Positions 27,399 through 35,770 of a stretch of 64,000 nt of DNA are shown here, piece by piece; the first letter of the stretch is position 1, and each line of letters starts with the position of its first letter. Both the position numbers and the translations under genes were made by a program. Under the pieces are notes generated by a model. That model did not search any database. It was given only the letters and a program-made list of their open reading frames with translations, and had not been told where the DNA came from. This DNA is from Paraburkholderia hospita (GTDB lineage Bacteria > Pseudomonadota > Gammaproteobacteria > Burkholderiales > Burkholderiaceae): NCBI RefSeq assembly GCF_002902965.1, contig NZ_CP026107.1, forward strand, positions 1,984,001 to 2,048,000. Reading direction: 5' to 3'.

Positions 27399-28319
27399 CT
27401 ATCGCCCCCGCGTCCTCGCATCGACATCCACCGAAATCGGCGCAAGCTCTTCCACCAGAAAGCTGATCAACGCCCGCGCCGCGGGACGCGCGGCGCGGCC
27501 CGTCGGAAATACCGCGTGGATTTCAACAGGTTCGAGTTGCCAGTCTTCGAGTATCGACACGAGCCGGCCATCCGCGATCTCGCTGCGGCATCCCCACAGA
27601 CCGATAACCAGAATGCCCAAACCGGCGACAGCGGCCGCCGTGGCCGCTTCGTTCACGGTCGATGTGATGCGCCCGTCCCCTCGAAAAACCGCTTCACGCC
27701 CGTCCTTGCGCAGCGTCCACCCCAATGACGCGGCACTCGACGGGCCCGTGACGAACGCATGCTGGCTCAGTTCGGCTGGTTCAACCGGACGGCCATTCCG
27801 CGCCAGATAGATAGGCGCGGCAACCAGCAGCCGGGGCGAACGCCCAAGCAGTCTCGACGTCGCGCTCGAATCCGGCAGCGCGCCGAATCGGATTGCGACA
27901 TCGACTCCTTCTGTAATCAGATCCTGACGATCATCCGACATCAGCAAATCGATGTAGAGCGCCGGGTGCATCTCCATAAAGCGGTCGATACGCGGAATCA
28001 CCTCGCGTATGCCAAAGCTCGTCGACAGCGCCACGCGTAGACGTCCGCGCAGTTCCGTCGATCCGCGCGCGGCGTGATCCGCTTCTTCGAGCGCGTCGAG
28101 GATCGCTTCAACGCGCGTCAGGTAATCGACGCCCGCTTCCGTCAGCTTGACCGCGCGGGTGCTCCTGACGAACAACGCCGTACCGACGTCCGCTTCGAGC
28201 TCGGAGATCTGTCTCGACACGGACGGCTGGCTGATGCCGAGTTCCCGCCCCGCCCGGGTGAAGCTCGACGTACGCGCAACGCGTGTGAACAGCCGCAACA
28301 CGGACAACTTGTCATTCAT
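27399..28319 (-). CDS. LysR-type regulator
   Basis: Starting at the ATG at 28319 (MNDKLSVLRLF) the protein has 306 residues: helix-turn-helix FTRAGRELGISQPSVSRQIS and the effector domain of the DmlR-like group. The frame opens at 28367 but the upstream codons do not match the family. It is divergent from the peroxiredoxin-like gene at 28426, its probable target. Confidence 0.92.
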   Translation of the reverse strand: MNDKLSVLRLFTRVARTSSFTRAGRELGISQPSVSRQISELEADVGTALFVRSTRAVKLTEAGVDYLTRVEAILDALEEADHAARGSTELRGRLRVALSTSFGIREVIPRIDRFMEMHPALYIDLLMSDDRQDLITEGVDVAIRFGALPDSSATSRLLGRSPRLLVAAPIYLARNGRPVEPAELSQHAFVTGPSSAASLGWTLRKDGREAVFRGDGRITSTVNEAATAAAVAGLGILVIGLWGCRSEIADGRLVSILEDWQLEPVEIHAVFPTGRAARPAARALISFLVEELAPISVDVDARTRGR

Positions 28320-28425
28320 CCACGTGGCAAATAATTGATAGTCATCCAGGCATTCTACCCGGCTCATGGCAAATGAATCATGATGAATTCACGCCACCAC
28401 CGGCGAGCCAACACTGGAGTCAGAA

Positions 28426-29085
28426 ATGAACCTGCAACAGAAACTGGATGCCTTCAAGTCGAACTTCGAGACCAAGGTCGCGCCGCCCGCAGTCGTCGAC
28501 GTCTTTCACAGGACCACGGCCGAGCTGATCGCAACGGGTCAGGCGGAGCGCTCGCTGAAAGTCGGCGACATCGCACCGACTTTCACGCTGACCAATGCCG
28601 AGGGCGAAGTCGTCTCGTCGGCAGAGATGCTGGAGCACGGGCCGCTGGTCGTGACGTTTTACCGGGGCGTCTGGTGCCCGTATTGCAACATCGACCTGCA
28701 GGCCATCGAAGAAGTCGCGGACGAGATTCGCGCGCTGGGTGCGAGCCTGGTTTCGATCTCGATGCAAACCGCGACGAACAGCGTGAAATCGCAACGCCAA
28801 AACAAACTCAGCTATCCGATCCTCGTCGATGAAGGCGGCAAGACAGCTGATGGGTTCGGAATCCGCTTCCGGCTGCAAGACGAGCTGATCGACACTTACA
28901 AAGGCTTCAATGTCGATCTGCCTGTCATCAACGGCGAGCCGAGCTGGACGCTGCCGATGCCCGCTCGATACGTGATCGCGCAAGATGGCACGATCGCTTA
29001 TGCCGAAGTGAGCCCGGATTACACGAAGCGCCCCGACCCGAGCGAGCTGGTAGCGGCTTTGAAGAATCTGAAAACGGCTGCTTGA
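28426..29085 (+). CDS. Peroxiredoxin-like (AhpC/TSA family) protein
   Basis: The 219-residue protein has a thioredoxin fold with the redox centre YRGVWCPYCNIDL. It contains a CxxC pair where classic peroxiredoxins have a single peroxidatic Cys and a TxxC context. It probably reduces peroxides or another thiol-reactive substrate in the cytoplasm. It is divergent from a LysR regulator, an arrangement often seen with oxidative-stress genes. No partner reductase gene is adjacent. Confidence 0.88.
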   Translation: MNLQQKLDAFKSNFETKVAPPAVVDVFHRTTAELIATGQAERSLKVGDIAPTFTLTNAEGEVVSSAEMLEHGPLVVTFYRGVWCPYCNIDLQAIEEVADEIRALGASLVSISMQTATNSVKSQRQNKLSYPILVDEGGKTADGFGIRFRLQDELIDTYKGFNVDLPVINGEPSWTLPMPARYVIAQDGTIAYAEVSPDYTKRPDPSELVAALKNLKTAA

Positions 29086-29278
29086 TGTCTCGGGCGGGCC
29101 TCGCTTGCGCGAGACGCCTGGCTGCGTCCACGGTTGCGGTCAATCTGGGCGTTCTGGATTTGCCGCGAGCTTCATCGTGCTGTCGGGCGTCGCCGGGTTT
29201 GCGCTGCTTTTCTTCCAGCTATGCATGCCGGAACCGGGCGGCAAGATCGCCACCGCCGACGCAGGTCCAGGCGCTACA

Positions 29279-29331
29279 TCGGCTGCGTCGACACGGGCGA
29301 TCGAATGAATCGCTGGCGTCGACGCAGCCGA
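29279..29331. terminator. Long inverted repeat downstream of the lipoprotein gene
   Basis: TCGGCTGCGTCGAC (29279-29292) pairs perfectly with 29318-29331. Inside the 25-nt gap a second 5-bp stem (GCGAT / ATCGC) can form. It begins 4 nt after the lipoprotein stop codon on the minus strand, so it probably ends that transcript, and also the peroxiredoxin one. No T-tract is present. Confidence 0.5.
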
Positions 29332-29335
29332 CCGG

Positions 29336-29743
29336 TCAATACCACCAACCCGGACCCGGGCCCGGGCCCCACATGCTCCAGTTCCACGCCGCATTCTCAT
29401 TCATCTCCGCGTTCATCCGCTCCTGATCGATGAACTTTTGCTGGAGCTGTTCGCGCTTGTAGTTATCCCACGCTGTTTCGTCGCCGACATACAGGCAGCC
29501 GCACGAGTATGGGTCCGCGTAGAGAAAGATAGGCTTGCCGTCCTTGACCTTCTGCACCACGCGATTGGGCGGCAAGGTCTGCAGTTGCAAGCGCTGCGCG
29601 TCGGTCGTCACGGGGACGATATGGAAGCCCGCCGCCGACAGCAGGTCGTTTTTCTCGTTAGCGCGTTCGACGGGCGATGCACACCCGGCAATCAGAGCAC
29701 TCATGCTGATTGCTATCAAACCCGTGACCAATCGGTGCTTCAT
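29336..29743 (-). CDS. Small lipoprotein with Trp/Gly/Pro-rich C-terminus
   Basis: From the ATG at 29743 (AGAGG upstream) the protein has 135 residues. A type II signal peptide ends in lipobox LIAG-Cys21, so the mature protein is lipid-anchored. The middle has one CGC motif in YSCGCLYVGD, and the end reads MWGPGPGPGWWY. The family is unknown to me; similar short lipoproteins with YxxxCxCLY motifs occur in Burkholderia. It stands alone, with a large hairpin right after its stop codon. Confidence 0.85.
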   Translation of the reverse strand: MKHRLVTGLIAISMSALIAGCASPVERANEKNDLLSAAGFHIVPVTTDAQRLQLQTLPPNRVVQKVKDGKPIFLYADPYSCGCLYVGDETAWDNYKREQLQQKFIDQERMNAEMNENAAWNWSMWGPGPGPGWWY

Positions 29744-29856
29744 CATCGTCCTCTGGAAGTAGGCGGTAAGTTTCAAGGATCACACATGGCACGCAGTCTG
29801 GGCGCCAAAACTTAGGCGGGAATTACAGGGGCATGGCGTATCGCCTGGATTCACGG

Positions 29857-31125
29857 TCAAGCGTTGTACTCGTCCCGATTGTGCTGACCGTGCTGCGTGG
29901 CCCTGCATTCCTGAACCAGCTGCTCGATAAACGCCTGCTGCATCGGCGTTCCGAGCCAATCCGTTCTGAGCGTGTAGCCGACCACCCGGCTGGCCTCCGG
30001 CGTCTCGAGTTCCAGCGCAACCATCTCGCTGCCCGGATACGCCTCGCGGATCTGCGAGCGCGAGAGCAACGTGATGCAATCGCTTTCCACGAGCATCGCC
30101 ATCATCATCGCGAGGGAACTGGTCTCGACCACGAGCGGCGGTTTGCCGGGCAGGCGCGCAAGCATCGAGTCGATTGCCGCGCGCCGCGGCAGGTTGCGTT
30201 GCGGCACCACCCAGTCGAACGAAGCGAGGTCGCGCGCGGCGATCCTCGCTTTGCCCGCGAGCCCATGCCCCTTTCTGACGGCCACCACATACGGGTCCGC
30301 AAACAACTCGTTCTCCTGAATCGATCCCGTCAGACGCGGCTCGCGCAGCGCACCGATGATCACATCGATATTGCCAAAGCGCAGCTCTCGCAACAGCTGC
30401 GAATGCGAGCCCTCGTCGACCGTCACCTTGGCATCGGGGTACTGACGACGCAGCCGCTCAATCGCACGCGCGACAAGACGCGGTGCGAGCATCGGCAGCA
30501 CGCCGAGCGAGATCTTGCCCGTCAGCTGTCCGCGCGCATGCGCGAGATCTTCGCGAGCCTGCGCGATTTCGTACATCGCGAGACTCAGGCAGCGCGCGAA
30601 CTCGATACCCGCCGCGTTCGCCGACACGCTATGCACGCGGCGCCGGTAAAGCGTCGCGCCGACCGTCTGCTCGATCTGGCGCGCCGCGCGATGCACGGCT
30701 GGTTGCGAGATGCCCAGTTGTTGCGCGGCCTCGGCTGCCGATCCGCAATGCGCAATGGCGATATGACAGCGCACCTGCGAATCCGTCAAATGACGGCAAA
30801 TCGTGCCGACGTGGGCGGTACGCACGTCCGCATCGCCCGTCAGATCGGCGACGGCGCGCTCCATCTGGTCGAGCATGCGCCGCACGCGCCGGTGCAGGAT
30901 CACGCCCTCTGCCGTCAGTTCGCTGCCGCCGTAACCGCGCTCGAATAGCGCGCCGCCAAAGCTCGATTCGAGCTTGCCGATGGCAAGACTGACGGCCGGT
31001 TGAGTGCGTCCCGCGCGCGCCGCCGCAAGGCCGATACCGCCTGTTTCGCAGACGGCATCGAATAGAAACAGGCGCCGCAAACGCGCCAGATCATCGTCCC
31101 TCTCCAGCCCTTCAACAGTCGACAT
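29857..31125 (-). CDS. LysR-like regulator with two helix-turn-helix domains
   Basis: At 422 residues this is about 115 longer than ordinary LysR proteins. The extra length is a second N-terminal DNA-binding domain: the first wHTH is at about 16-76 (LAAARAGRTQPAVSLAIGKL), the second at about 113-173 (AEAAQQLGISQPAVHRAARQ), followed by a normal effector domain. Both copies keep the LysR QPAV turn. It is divergent from the amidohydrolase operon at 31268 and probably controls it. The stop codon is clear and I see no frameshift, so the duplication looks real. Confidence 0.9.
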   Translation of the reverse strand: MSTVEGLERDDDLARLRRLFLFDAVCETGGIGLAAARAGRTQPAVSLAIGKLESSFGGALFERGYGGSELTAEGVILHRRVRRMLDQMERAVADLTGDADVRTAHVGTICRHLTDSQVRCHIAIAHCGSAAEAAQQLGISQPAVHRAARQIEQTVGATLYRRRVHSVSANAAGIEFARCLSLAMYEIAQAREDLAHARGQLTGKISLGVLPMLAPRLVARAIERLRRQYPDAKVTVDEGSHSQLLRELRFGNIDVIIGALREPRLTGSIQENELFADPYVVAVRKGHGLAGKARIAARDLASFDWVVPQRNLPRRAAIDSMLARLPGKPPLVVETSSLAMMMAMLVESDCITLLSRSQIREAYPGSEMVALELETPEASRVVGYTLRTDWLGTPMQQAFIEQLVQECRATQHGQHNRDEYNA

Positions 31126-31267
31126 ATGCCATCAGGATGCGCTGTGGAAAACCCCTAGCTTAACCAAAATTTATGTCGGAGGGTGCAGTTCATATTGCGG
31201 GATTCGCTTCGCCTGCGCTTACAGTTACGTCAGTCCGATCATGATGTTTTCAGCCAGGAGTCAGTTC

Positions 31268-32119
31268 ATGTCTGTCGTCGTCGACACACACACCCACGCA
31301 ATTTCCCCGGATAAAGTGCGATATCCGCTCGCGCCCGTCGGCGGCCATCAATCGGAATGGTCGGCGAAGCGGCCCGTCAGCTTTGAAGGCTTGCTCGCCG
31401 CCATGGATGAAGCCGGCATCGGCCGCGCGGTCGTCGTGCAGGCATCGACGGTATACGGCAACGACAATAGTTATGTGGTCGAGGCGGTGCGCAGCCACCC
31501 TGACCGCTTCGCAGGCGTGTTCTCGATCGACGTGCTGGCCGCCGACGCCGTCACGCAGATGCAGCGCTGGCTCGACGCGGGTCTGAGTGGCCTGCGTCTG
31601 TTCACGACCGGCAGCACGATGCCGGGCCAGGCGGGCTGGCTGGACGACGAGCGTTCGTTTCCCGTCTGGGACTATGCGCAGAAGCACGACGTTTCGATCT
31701 GTCTGCAGATGACGGCGCAAGGCATTCCCGCGTTGCTGAACATGCTGTCGCGCTTCCCTGACATCCGTGTGCTGCTCGACCACCTCGCGCGCCCGGAACT
31801 GGCAGGCGGCCCGCCCTACGAAGCGGCCGCACCGCTCTTCAGCCTTGCGTCGCATCGAGGCGTGTATCTGAAGCTGACCAATCGCACGATTGCCGAGGCT
31901 TCGCGCGGCGCATCGACGCCCGCCGAGTTCTTCCCGCGCGTGCTCGAAGCATTCGGCGCTCAACGCATCGCATGGGGCTCCAACTTCCCCGCCGCCGAAG
32001 GCACGCTGCCGCAATTGCTCGCCGATGCGCGCGACAGTCTGTCGACGCTACCCGCCGACGCGCGCAACGCGATTTTCGGCGATACGGCACGCGCGCTCTA
32101 TCCCGTGCTCGCCCGCTGA
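31268..32119 (+). CDS. Amidohydrolase_2 family lactonase-like hydrolase
   Basis: This 283-residue TIM-barrel protein starts with the metal motif DTHTHAI and has DHLARP later, as in the 2-pyrone-4,6-dicarboxylate and sugar-lactone hydrolases. The terminal strand reads WGSNFPAAE, where LigI-type enzymes have Asp; related lactonases also have Asn there, so the effect is uncertain. AGGAG precedes the ATG. It leads an operon with a decarboxylase-like protein and a DctA carrier, which suggests hydrolysis of a cyclic ester bearing carboxylates. Confidence 0.88.
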   Translation: MSVVVDTHTHAISPDKVRYPLAPVGGHQSEWSAKRPVSFEGLLAAMDEAGIGRAVVVQASTVYGNDNSYVVEAVRSHPDRFAGVFSIDVLAADAVTQMQRWLDAGLSGLRLFTTGSTMPGQAGWLDDERSFPVWDYAQKHDVSICLQMTAQGIPALLNMLSRFPDIRVLLDHLARPELAGGPPYEAAAPLFSLASHRGVYLKLTNRTIAEASRGASTPAEFFPRVLEAFGAQRIAWGSNFPAAEGTLPQLLADARDSLSTLPADARNAIFGDTARALYPVLAR

Positions 32120-32150
32120 GCGCCGCACCCGCCGACACGGAGAGAAACAC

Positions 32151-33065
32151 GTGAGCATCGTAACGACACCGCTGCGCCTGAAGACCGCGCTGAAGACCTA
32201 TCCGCATACGCGCGCGCTGAAATCCGGCGAACTGACCGATCCCGCCGTCGAACTGGTGTTCGAGGACATCGAACCCATCCATCGCGTGTTCGCGCCGATG
32301 GCGCGCCAACAGGCATTCGACGTCAGCGAACTGGCAATCGTCACCTATCTGCAGGCGAAGGCGTACAACAAGCCCGTCGTGCTGCTGCCCGCCGTGGTCG
32401 CGGCGCGCTTCCAGCAAAAGTGCATTATTTATAATGCGCAACGCGGACAACTGAATGTCGACGATCTGGCAGGCAAGCGAATCGGCGTACGCGCTTATTC
32501 GCAGACCACGGGCATGTGGGTGCGGGCCATCCTCGCACAAACCTATGGAGTGCCCATCGACAAGATCGATTGGGTGACGTTTGAAGGCGCACATCTGGAC
32601 GAATACCGCGAGCCGTCCTTCGTGCGCCGCGCGCAACCGGGCCAGCAACTCTTGCCGATGCTGCGCGCCGGCGAACTCGATGCCGCGATCCTCGGCAACG
32701 ATCTACCGGACGAACCCGCGCTTGCGCCGCTGATCGCCGACGCGGCCGCCGCCGATCGCGCGTGGTACGGGTTGCATCGATATGTGCCGATCAATCATGT
32801 CGTCGTGGTCAGGAAGGAACTGGTCGATCGGCATCCCGACGCAGTACGGGCCGTCTACGACCTGTTGCTGCGAGGCAAACAGTCGGTGGCGACTGTACGG
32901 GACGCGAGCAAGCCCGATCCGCTGCTGTTCGGCATCGATGCGCTGCGCGGTCCGCTCGAAGAGACGCTTTCGTTCTGCGAGAGCCAGCAACTGTTGCCGC
33001 GCAAGATGAGCGTCGACGAAATTTTTGCAGACTGCCTCGACGTGCTCGGCGACGCCGCCCGCTAG
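32151..33065 (+). CDS. 4,5-dihydroxyphthalate decarboxylase-like protein
   Basis: The 304-residue protein starts at a GTG with GGAGAG upstream. It has the periplasmic-binding-like fold of the Pht5 family: YPHTRALKSGE, FDVSELAIVTYL, then LAGKRIGVRAYSQTTGMWVR and a conserved EHxxxW-like region. It lacks a signal peptide, unlike true ABC binding proteins, so a cytoplasmic enzyme or sensor is more likely. In phthalate degradation this enzyme makes protocatechuate; no phthalate dioxygenase is nearby, so the substrate may differ. It lies between the hydrolase and DctA. Confidence 0.78.
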   Translation: MSIVTTPLRLKTALKTYPHTRALKSGELTDPAVELVFEDIEPIHRVFAPMARQQAFDVSELAIVTYLQAKAYNKPVVLLPAVVAARFQQKCIIYNAQRGQLNVDDLAGKRIGVRAYSQTTGMWVRAILAQTYGVPIDKIDWVTFEGAHLDEYREPSFVRRAQPGQQLLPMLRAGELDAAILGNDLPDEPALAPLIADAAAADRAWYGLHRYVPINHVVVVRKELVDRHPDAVRAVYDLLLRGKQSVATVRDASKPDPLLFGIDALRGPLEETLSFCESQQLLPRKMSVDEIFADCLDVLGDAAR

Positions 33066-33132
33066 TTCGACAGACACCGCTCCAACCAGTCCAAGCGAAT
33101 CCAGATTCGCCGCCGTTTCAGAAGGAGACATC

Positions 33133-34488
33133 ATGAGCTTGCCCGGCAAGGCCGCATCCAAACCCCGGGGACGCCAGCCGTTCTATCGCGATCTGTCTTT
33201 CCAGGTCCTCGCCGGCATGGCGCTCGGCGTTGCCGTCGGCTACTGGTTTCCGAAGCTCGGCATCAACCTGCAGCCCGTCGGCGACGCGTTTATCCGCGTC
33301 ATCCAGATGCTGATCGGGCCCATCATCTTCTGCACCGTATGCAGCGGCATTGCCGGTGTAAAGGACTTCAAGAAAGTAGGCCGCGTCGCTATCAAGGCGC
33401 TGTTCTACTTCGAGGTGGTGACGTCGCTCGCACTCGTGATCGGACTTGTCGTCATCAACGTGCTGAAGCCTGGCGTCGGCATGAATGTGGACATGAGCAG
33501 CATCCATTCGTCGGCTGTCGATGCGTATGTCGCGAAAGCACATCACGTCGTCACGACGAGCGAGTTCCTGCTGAACGTGATCCCTCATACGGCAATCAGC
33601 GCGTTTGCGGGCGGCGACGTGTTGCAGGTGCTGTTCTTTTCGGTGCTGTTCGCGTTCGGTCTCGCAGCGATTGGAGAGCGCGCCCGTCCGGCGATGGATC
33701 TGATCGATTCGGTGTCGAGCGCGCTGTTCTGGATCATCGGCCTGACGATGAAGGTCGCCCCGCTCGCCGCGTTTGGCGCGATCGCCTTCACGGTGAGCAA
33801 GTTCGGCTTCGGCACGCTGATCTCGCTCGGCAAGCTGATTCTCGAGTTCTATCTGACCTGCGCGCTTTTCATCGTGCTGATTCTCTGGCCGATTGCGAAG
33901 GTGAACGGTTTCAGCCTGTTGCGACTGATGCGCTACATCGGCGCCGAACTGTTGCTCGTGATCGGCACGAGTTCGTCGGAGACCGTATTTCCGCAACTGA
34001 TCGACAAACTCGAACGGCTCGGTTGCGAAAAATCCGTCGTGGGCCTCGTCTTGCCGACCGCGTACACGTTCAATCACGACGGCACATGCCTCTATTTCGC
34101 CGCTGCCGCCGTGTTTCTCGCGCAGGCAACCAACACGCCGATGACGTGGCACGACCAGCTGGTGCTGCTTGCAGTGCTGCTGCTGACGTCGAAGGGCGCG
34201 GCGGGTGTTTCCGGTGCTGCGATTGCCGTGCTTGCCGCTACGCTGGCCGCTTCGAACACCATCCCTGTGGAATCGATCGCGCTGATTCTCGGCATTCACA
34301 AAGCGCTGTCGAGTGCATTCGTGTTCACGAACATCGTCGGCAATAGCGTCGCAACGATCGTGGTCGCGAACTGGGAGAAGGCGCTCAACCGCACTGCCCT
34401 GCGCAATGAACTCAAGACGGGCTTCAAACCGATGGACACATCGATCGGCGCGTTGAAACAGTCTGGCGGCAGTTCGGCTGGGAGTTGA
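33133..34488 (+). CDS. dctA: C4-dicarboxylate:cation symporter, DctA-like
   Basis: The 451-residue protein belongs to the DAACS family: IQMLIGPIIFCTVCSGIAG, the serine-rich re-entrant loop GTSSSETVFPQLI, and a substrate-binding end AYTFNHDGTCLYFA. It imports dicarboxylates with protons or sodium across the inner membrane. GAAGGAG precedes the ATG. Gene order and direction make it the transporter of the unit at 31268-35720. True DctA carries succinate, fumarate and malate; a paralogue in a catabolic operon may carry another dicarboxylate, so the symbol is family-level. Confidence 0.92.
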   Translation: MSLPGKAASKPRGRQPFYRDLSFQVLAGMALGVAVGYWFPKLGINLQPVGDAFIRVIQMLIGPIIFCTVCSGIAGVKDFKKVGRVAIKALFYFEVVTSLALVIGLVVINVLKPGVGMNVDMSSIHSSAVDAYVAKAHHVVTTSEFLLNVIPHTAISAFAGGDVLQVLFFSVLFAFGLAAIGERARPAMDLIDSVSSALFWIIGLTMKVAPLAAFGAIAFTVSKFGFGTLISLGKLILEFYLTCALFIVLILWPIAKVNGFSLLRLMRYIGAELLLVIGTSSSETVFPQLIDKLERLGCEKSVVGLVLPTAYTFNHDGTCLYFAAAAVFLAQATNTPMTWHDQLVLLAVLLLTSKGAAGVSGAAIAVLAATLAASNTIPVESIALILGIHKALSSAFVFTNIVGNSVATIVVANWEKALNRTALRNELKTGFKPMDTSIGALKQSGGSSAGS

Positions 34489-34574
34489 TCTGGCCGGCGG
34501 TAGGTGGTGCCAGAATCCGGTACCGCCTGCCAACACAAGCAATTACTCCCGCGAGCCATGCACAATAGTTAGTC

Positions 34575-34587
34575 ATACGAATCGTAT
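34575..34587. promoter_or_regulatory. Perfect 13-bp palindrome upstream of the porin gene
   Basis: ATACGA-A-TCGTAT is a perfect 6-1-6 palindrome about 87 bp before the porin GTG, within AT-rich DNA that stands out from its surroundings. It is a likely operator. It also follows the DctA stop by about 87 bp, so the porin may have its own promoter. Confidence 0.5.
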
Positions 34588-34673
34588 AGAAATCGCGGGA
34601 CATCGCATGACGGACGCGGAGAAGTTCGGCCGCCCGTCAGCGTCGACAAGACATCAAAAAACAGGAGACAGGT

Positions 34674-35720
34674 GTGAAAGGAAAGTGGACGAACCGCATT
34701 GGACTTGGATTGGGCGTATCGACGGCAATTGGGCTTCTCGCGGCCACGTCCGCGCATGCGCAATCGAGCGTGCAACTCTTCGGCACGGTAGATGGCGGCG
34801 TGCGGCATCAGACCAACGCGGCCGCCGGCGGCGGATCGGTAACGACGATGAATTCGAACGGCTACTACAGCTCCAACAAGCTCGATTTCCGCGCGAGAGA
34901 AGATCTCGGCGGCGGATGGAACGCGCACTTCTTGCTCGAAAGTGGCTTCAATCTGGGTAACGGCCAGTTCGACAACACGACGGGCTTGATATTCAACCGG
35001 CAGTCATTCGTCGGCATCGGACACAAGCAATATGGCTCGCTCGATCTCGGCCGCCAATACACGATCGCCCATGACATCATCAGCTTTTACGATCCGTACG
35101 GCTTTCATTTCACGCCAATCATTCCATTGACCGTCGCCTCCGACGGCACCCGCAACAACAACGACGTGAAGTACAAGAACACGTTCGGCCCGCTGCTCGT
35201 CGAAGCGGCCAATTCATTTGGCGGCGTCGCGGGCGACTTCAGCAGCGGCGCGGCGCGCGCGGTCGGCCTCAACTATACGACGGGACCGATAGGGATTGGC
35301 GGCCTGTACGGCCATCGCAATGTGCTGGCCGGCAAGACCTACGTCAGCGACAGCTACTACATGGTCGGCGCCAGCTATCAACTCGGCCCGGTACGTTTTT
35401 CAGGCGGCTTCATGTCCGAGGACCAGCAGAACCAGGGCGCGCCGCATATGGTCACCAACAACGGCTTTGGCGGCATTGCGTGGACCGTGACGCCGTACCT
35501 CGTGTTTCGCGGCGCGTACTACCAGACCAATGTCTCGACGGACAAATCGGGGCGTCGCGGAATGTCCGTGCTTTCGCTCGGTTATCTGCTGTCCAAGCGC
35601 ACCACGCTCTACGCGGAGGGCGACTATACGTCTTACCGGCACGCCGTTGTGAGCACGCTGAATCCGGCCGGCGCGTCGAGCCAGACTGCCGTCACAGTCG
35701 GTATCGACCATCTGTTCTAG
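34674..35720 (+). CDS. Gram-negative porin (Burkholderia OmpC-like)
   Basis: The 348-residue protein starts at a GTG with AGGAG 6 nt upstream. A signal peptide (core TAIGLLAATSAHA) precedes a mature start SSVQLFGTVDGGVRHQT, the classic opening of beta-proteobacterial 16-strand porins. It ends in Phe (ITVGIDHLF-type), as outer-membrane proteins require. It gives small anions passage through the outer membrane. Placed after DctA, it completes an outer-plus-inner-membrane uptake route for the same substrate. Confidence 0.93.
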   Translation: MKGKWTNRIGLGLGVSTAIGLLAATSAHAQSSVQLFGTVDGGVRHQTNAAAGGGSVTTMNSNGYYSSNKLDFRAREDLGGGWNAHFLLESGFNLGNGQFDNTTGLIFNRQSFVGIGHKQYGSLDLGRQYTIAHDIISFYDPYGFHFTPIIPLTVASDGTRNNNDVKYKNTFGPLLVEAANSFGGVAGDFSSGAARAVGLNYTTGPIGIGGLYGHRNVLAGKTYVSDSYYMVGASYQLGPVRFSGGFMSEDQQNQGAPHMVTNNGFGGIAWTVTPYLVFRGAYYQTNVSTDKSGRRGMSVLSLGYLLSKRTTLYAEGDYTSYRHAVVSTLNPAGASSQTAVTVGIDHLF

Positions 35721-35770
35721 AACAGGCGGGCGCACGCACGCCGCAGCGCACTTCACGCAGGAGCACGCAA

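Noticed and set aside
29105..29308. A 67-codon plus-strand frame with a membrane-like segment (FIVLSGVAGFALLFF)
   Set aside because: No ribosome site, and its end overlaps the inverted repeat at 29279. It may be a gene fragment, but the evidence is too thin to list.
29345..29370. GC-rich repeat (alternating CCCGGG)
   Set aside because: It simply encodes the Gly-Pro repeat at the end of the lipoprotein.
32151..33065. ABC transporter binding protein
   Set aside because: No signal peptide and no permease or ATPase nearby; the decarboxylase-like family fits better.
34496..34527. Terminator after DctA (GGCGGTA / TACCGCC, 18-nt loop)
   Set aside because: Short stem, long loop and no T-run; not convincing as a terminator.
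33118..34542. A 474-codon minus-strand frame opposite DctA
   Set aside because: Very rich in Arg, Gln and His with no domain, as expected of an antisense shadow in GC-rich DNA; DctA on the plus strand is clear.
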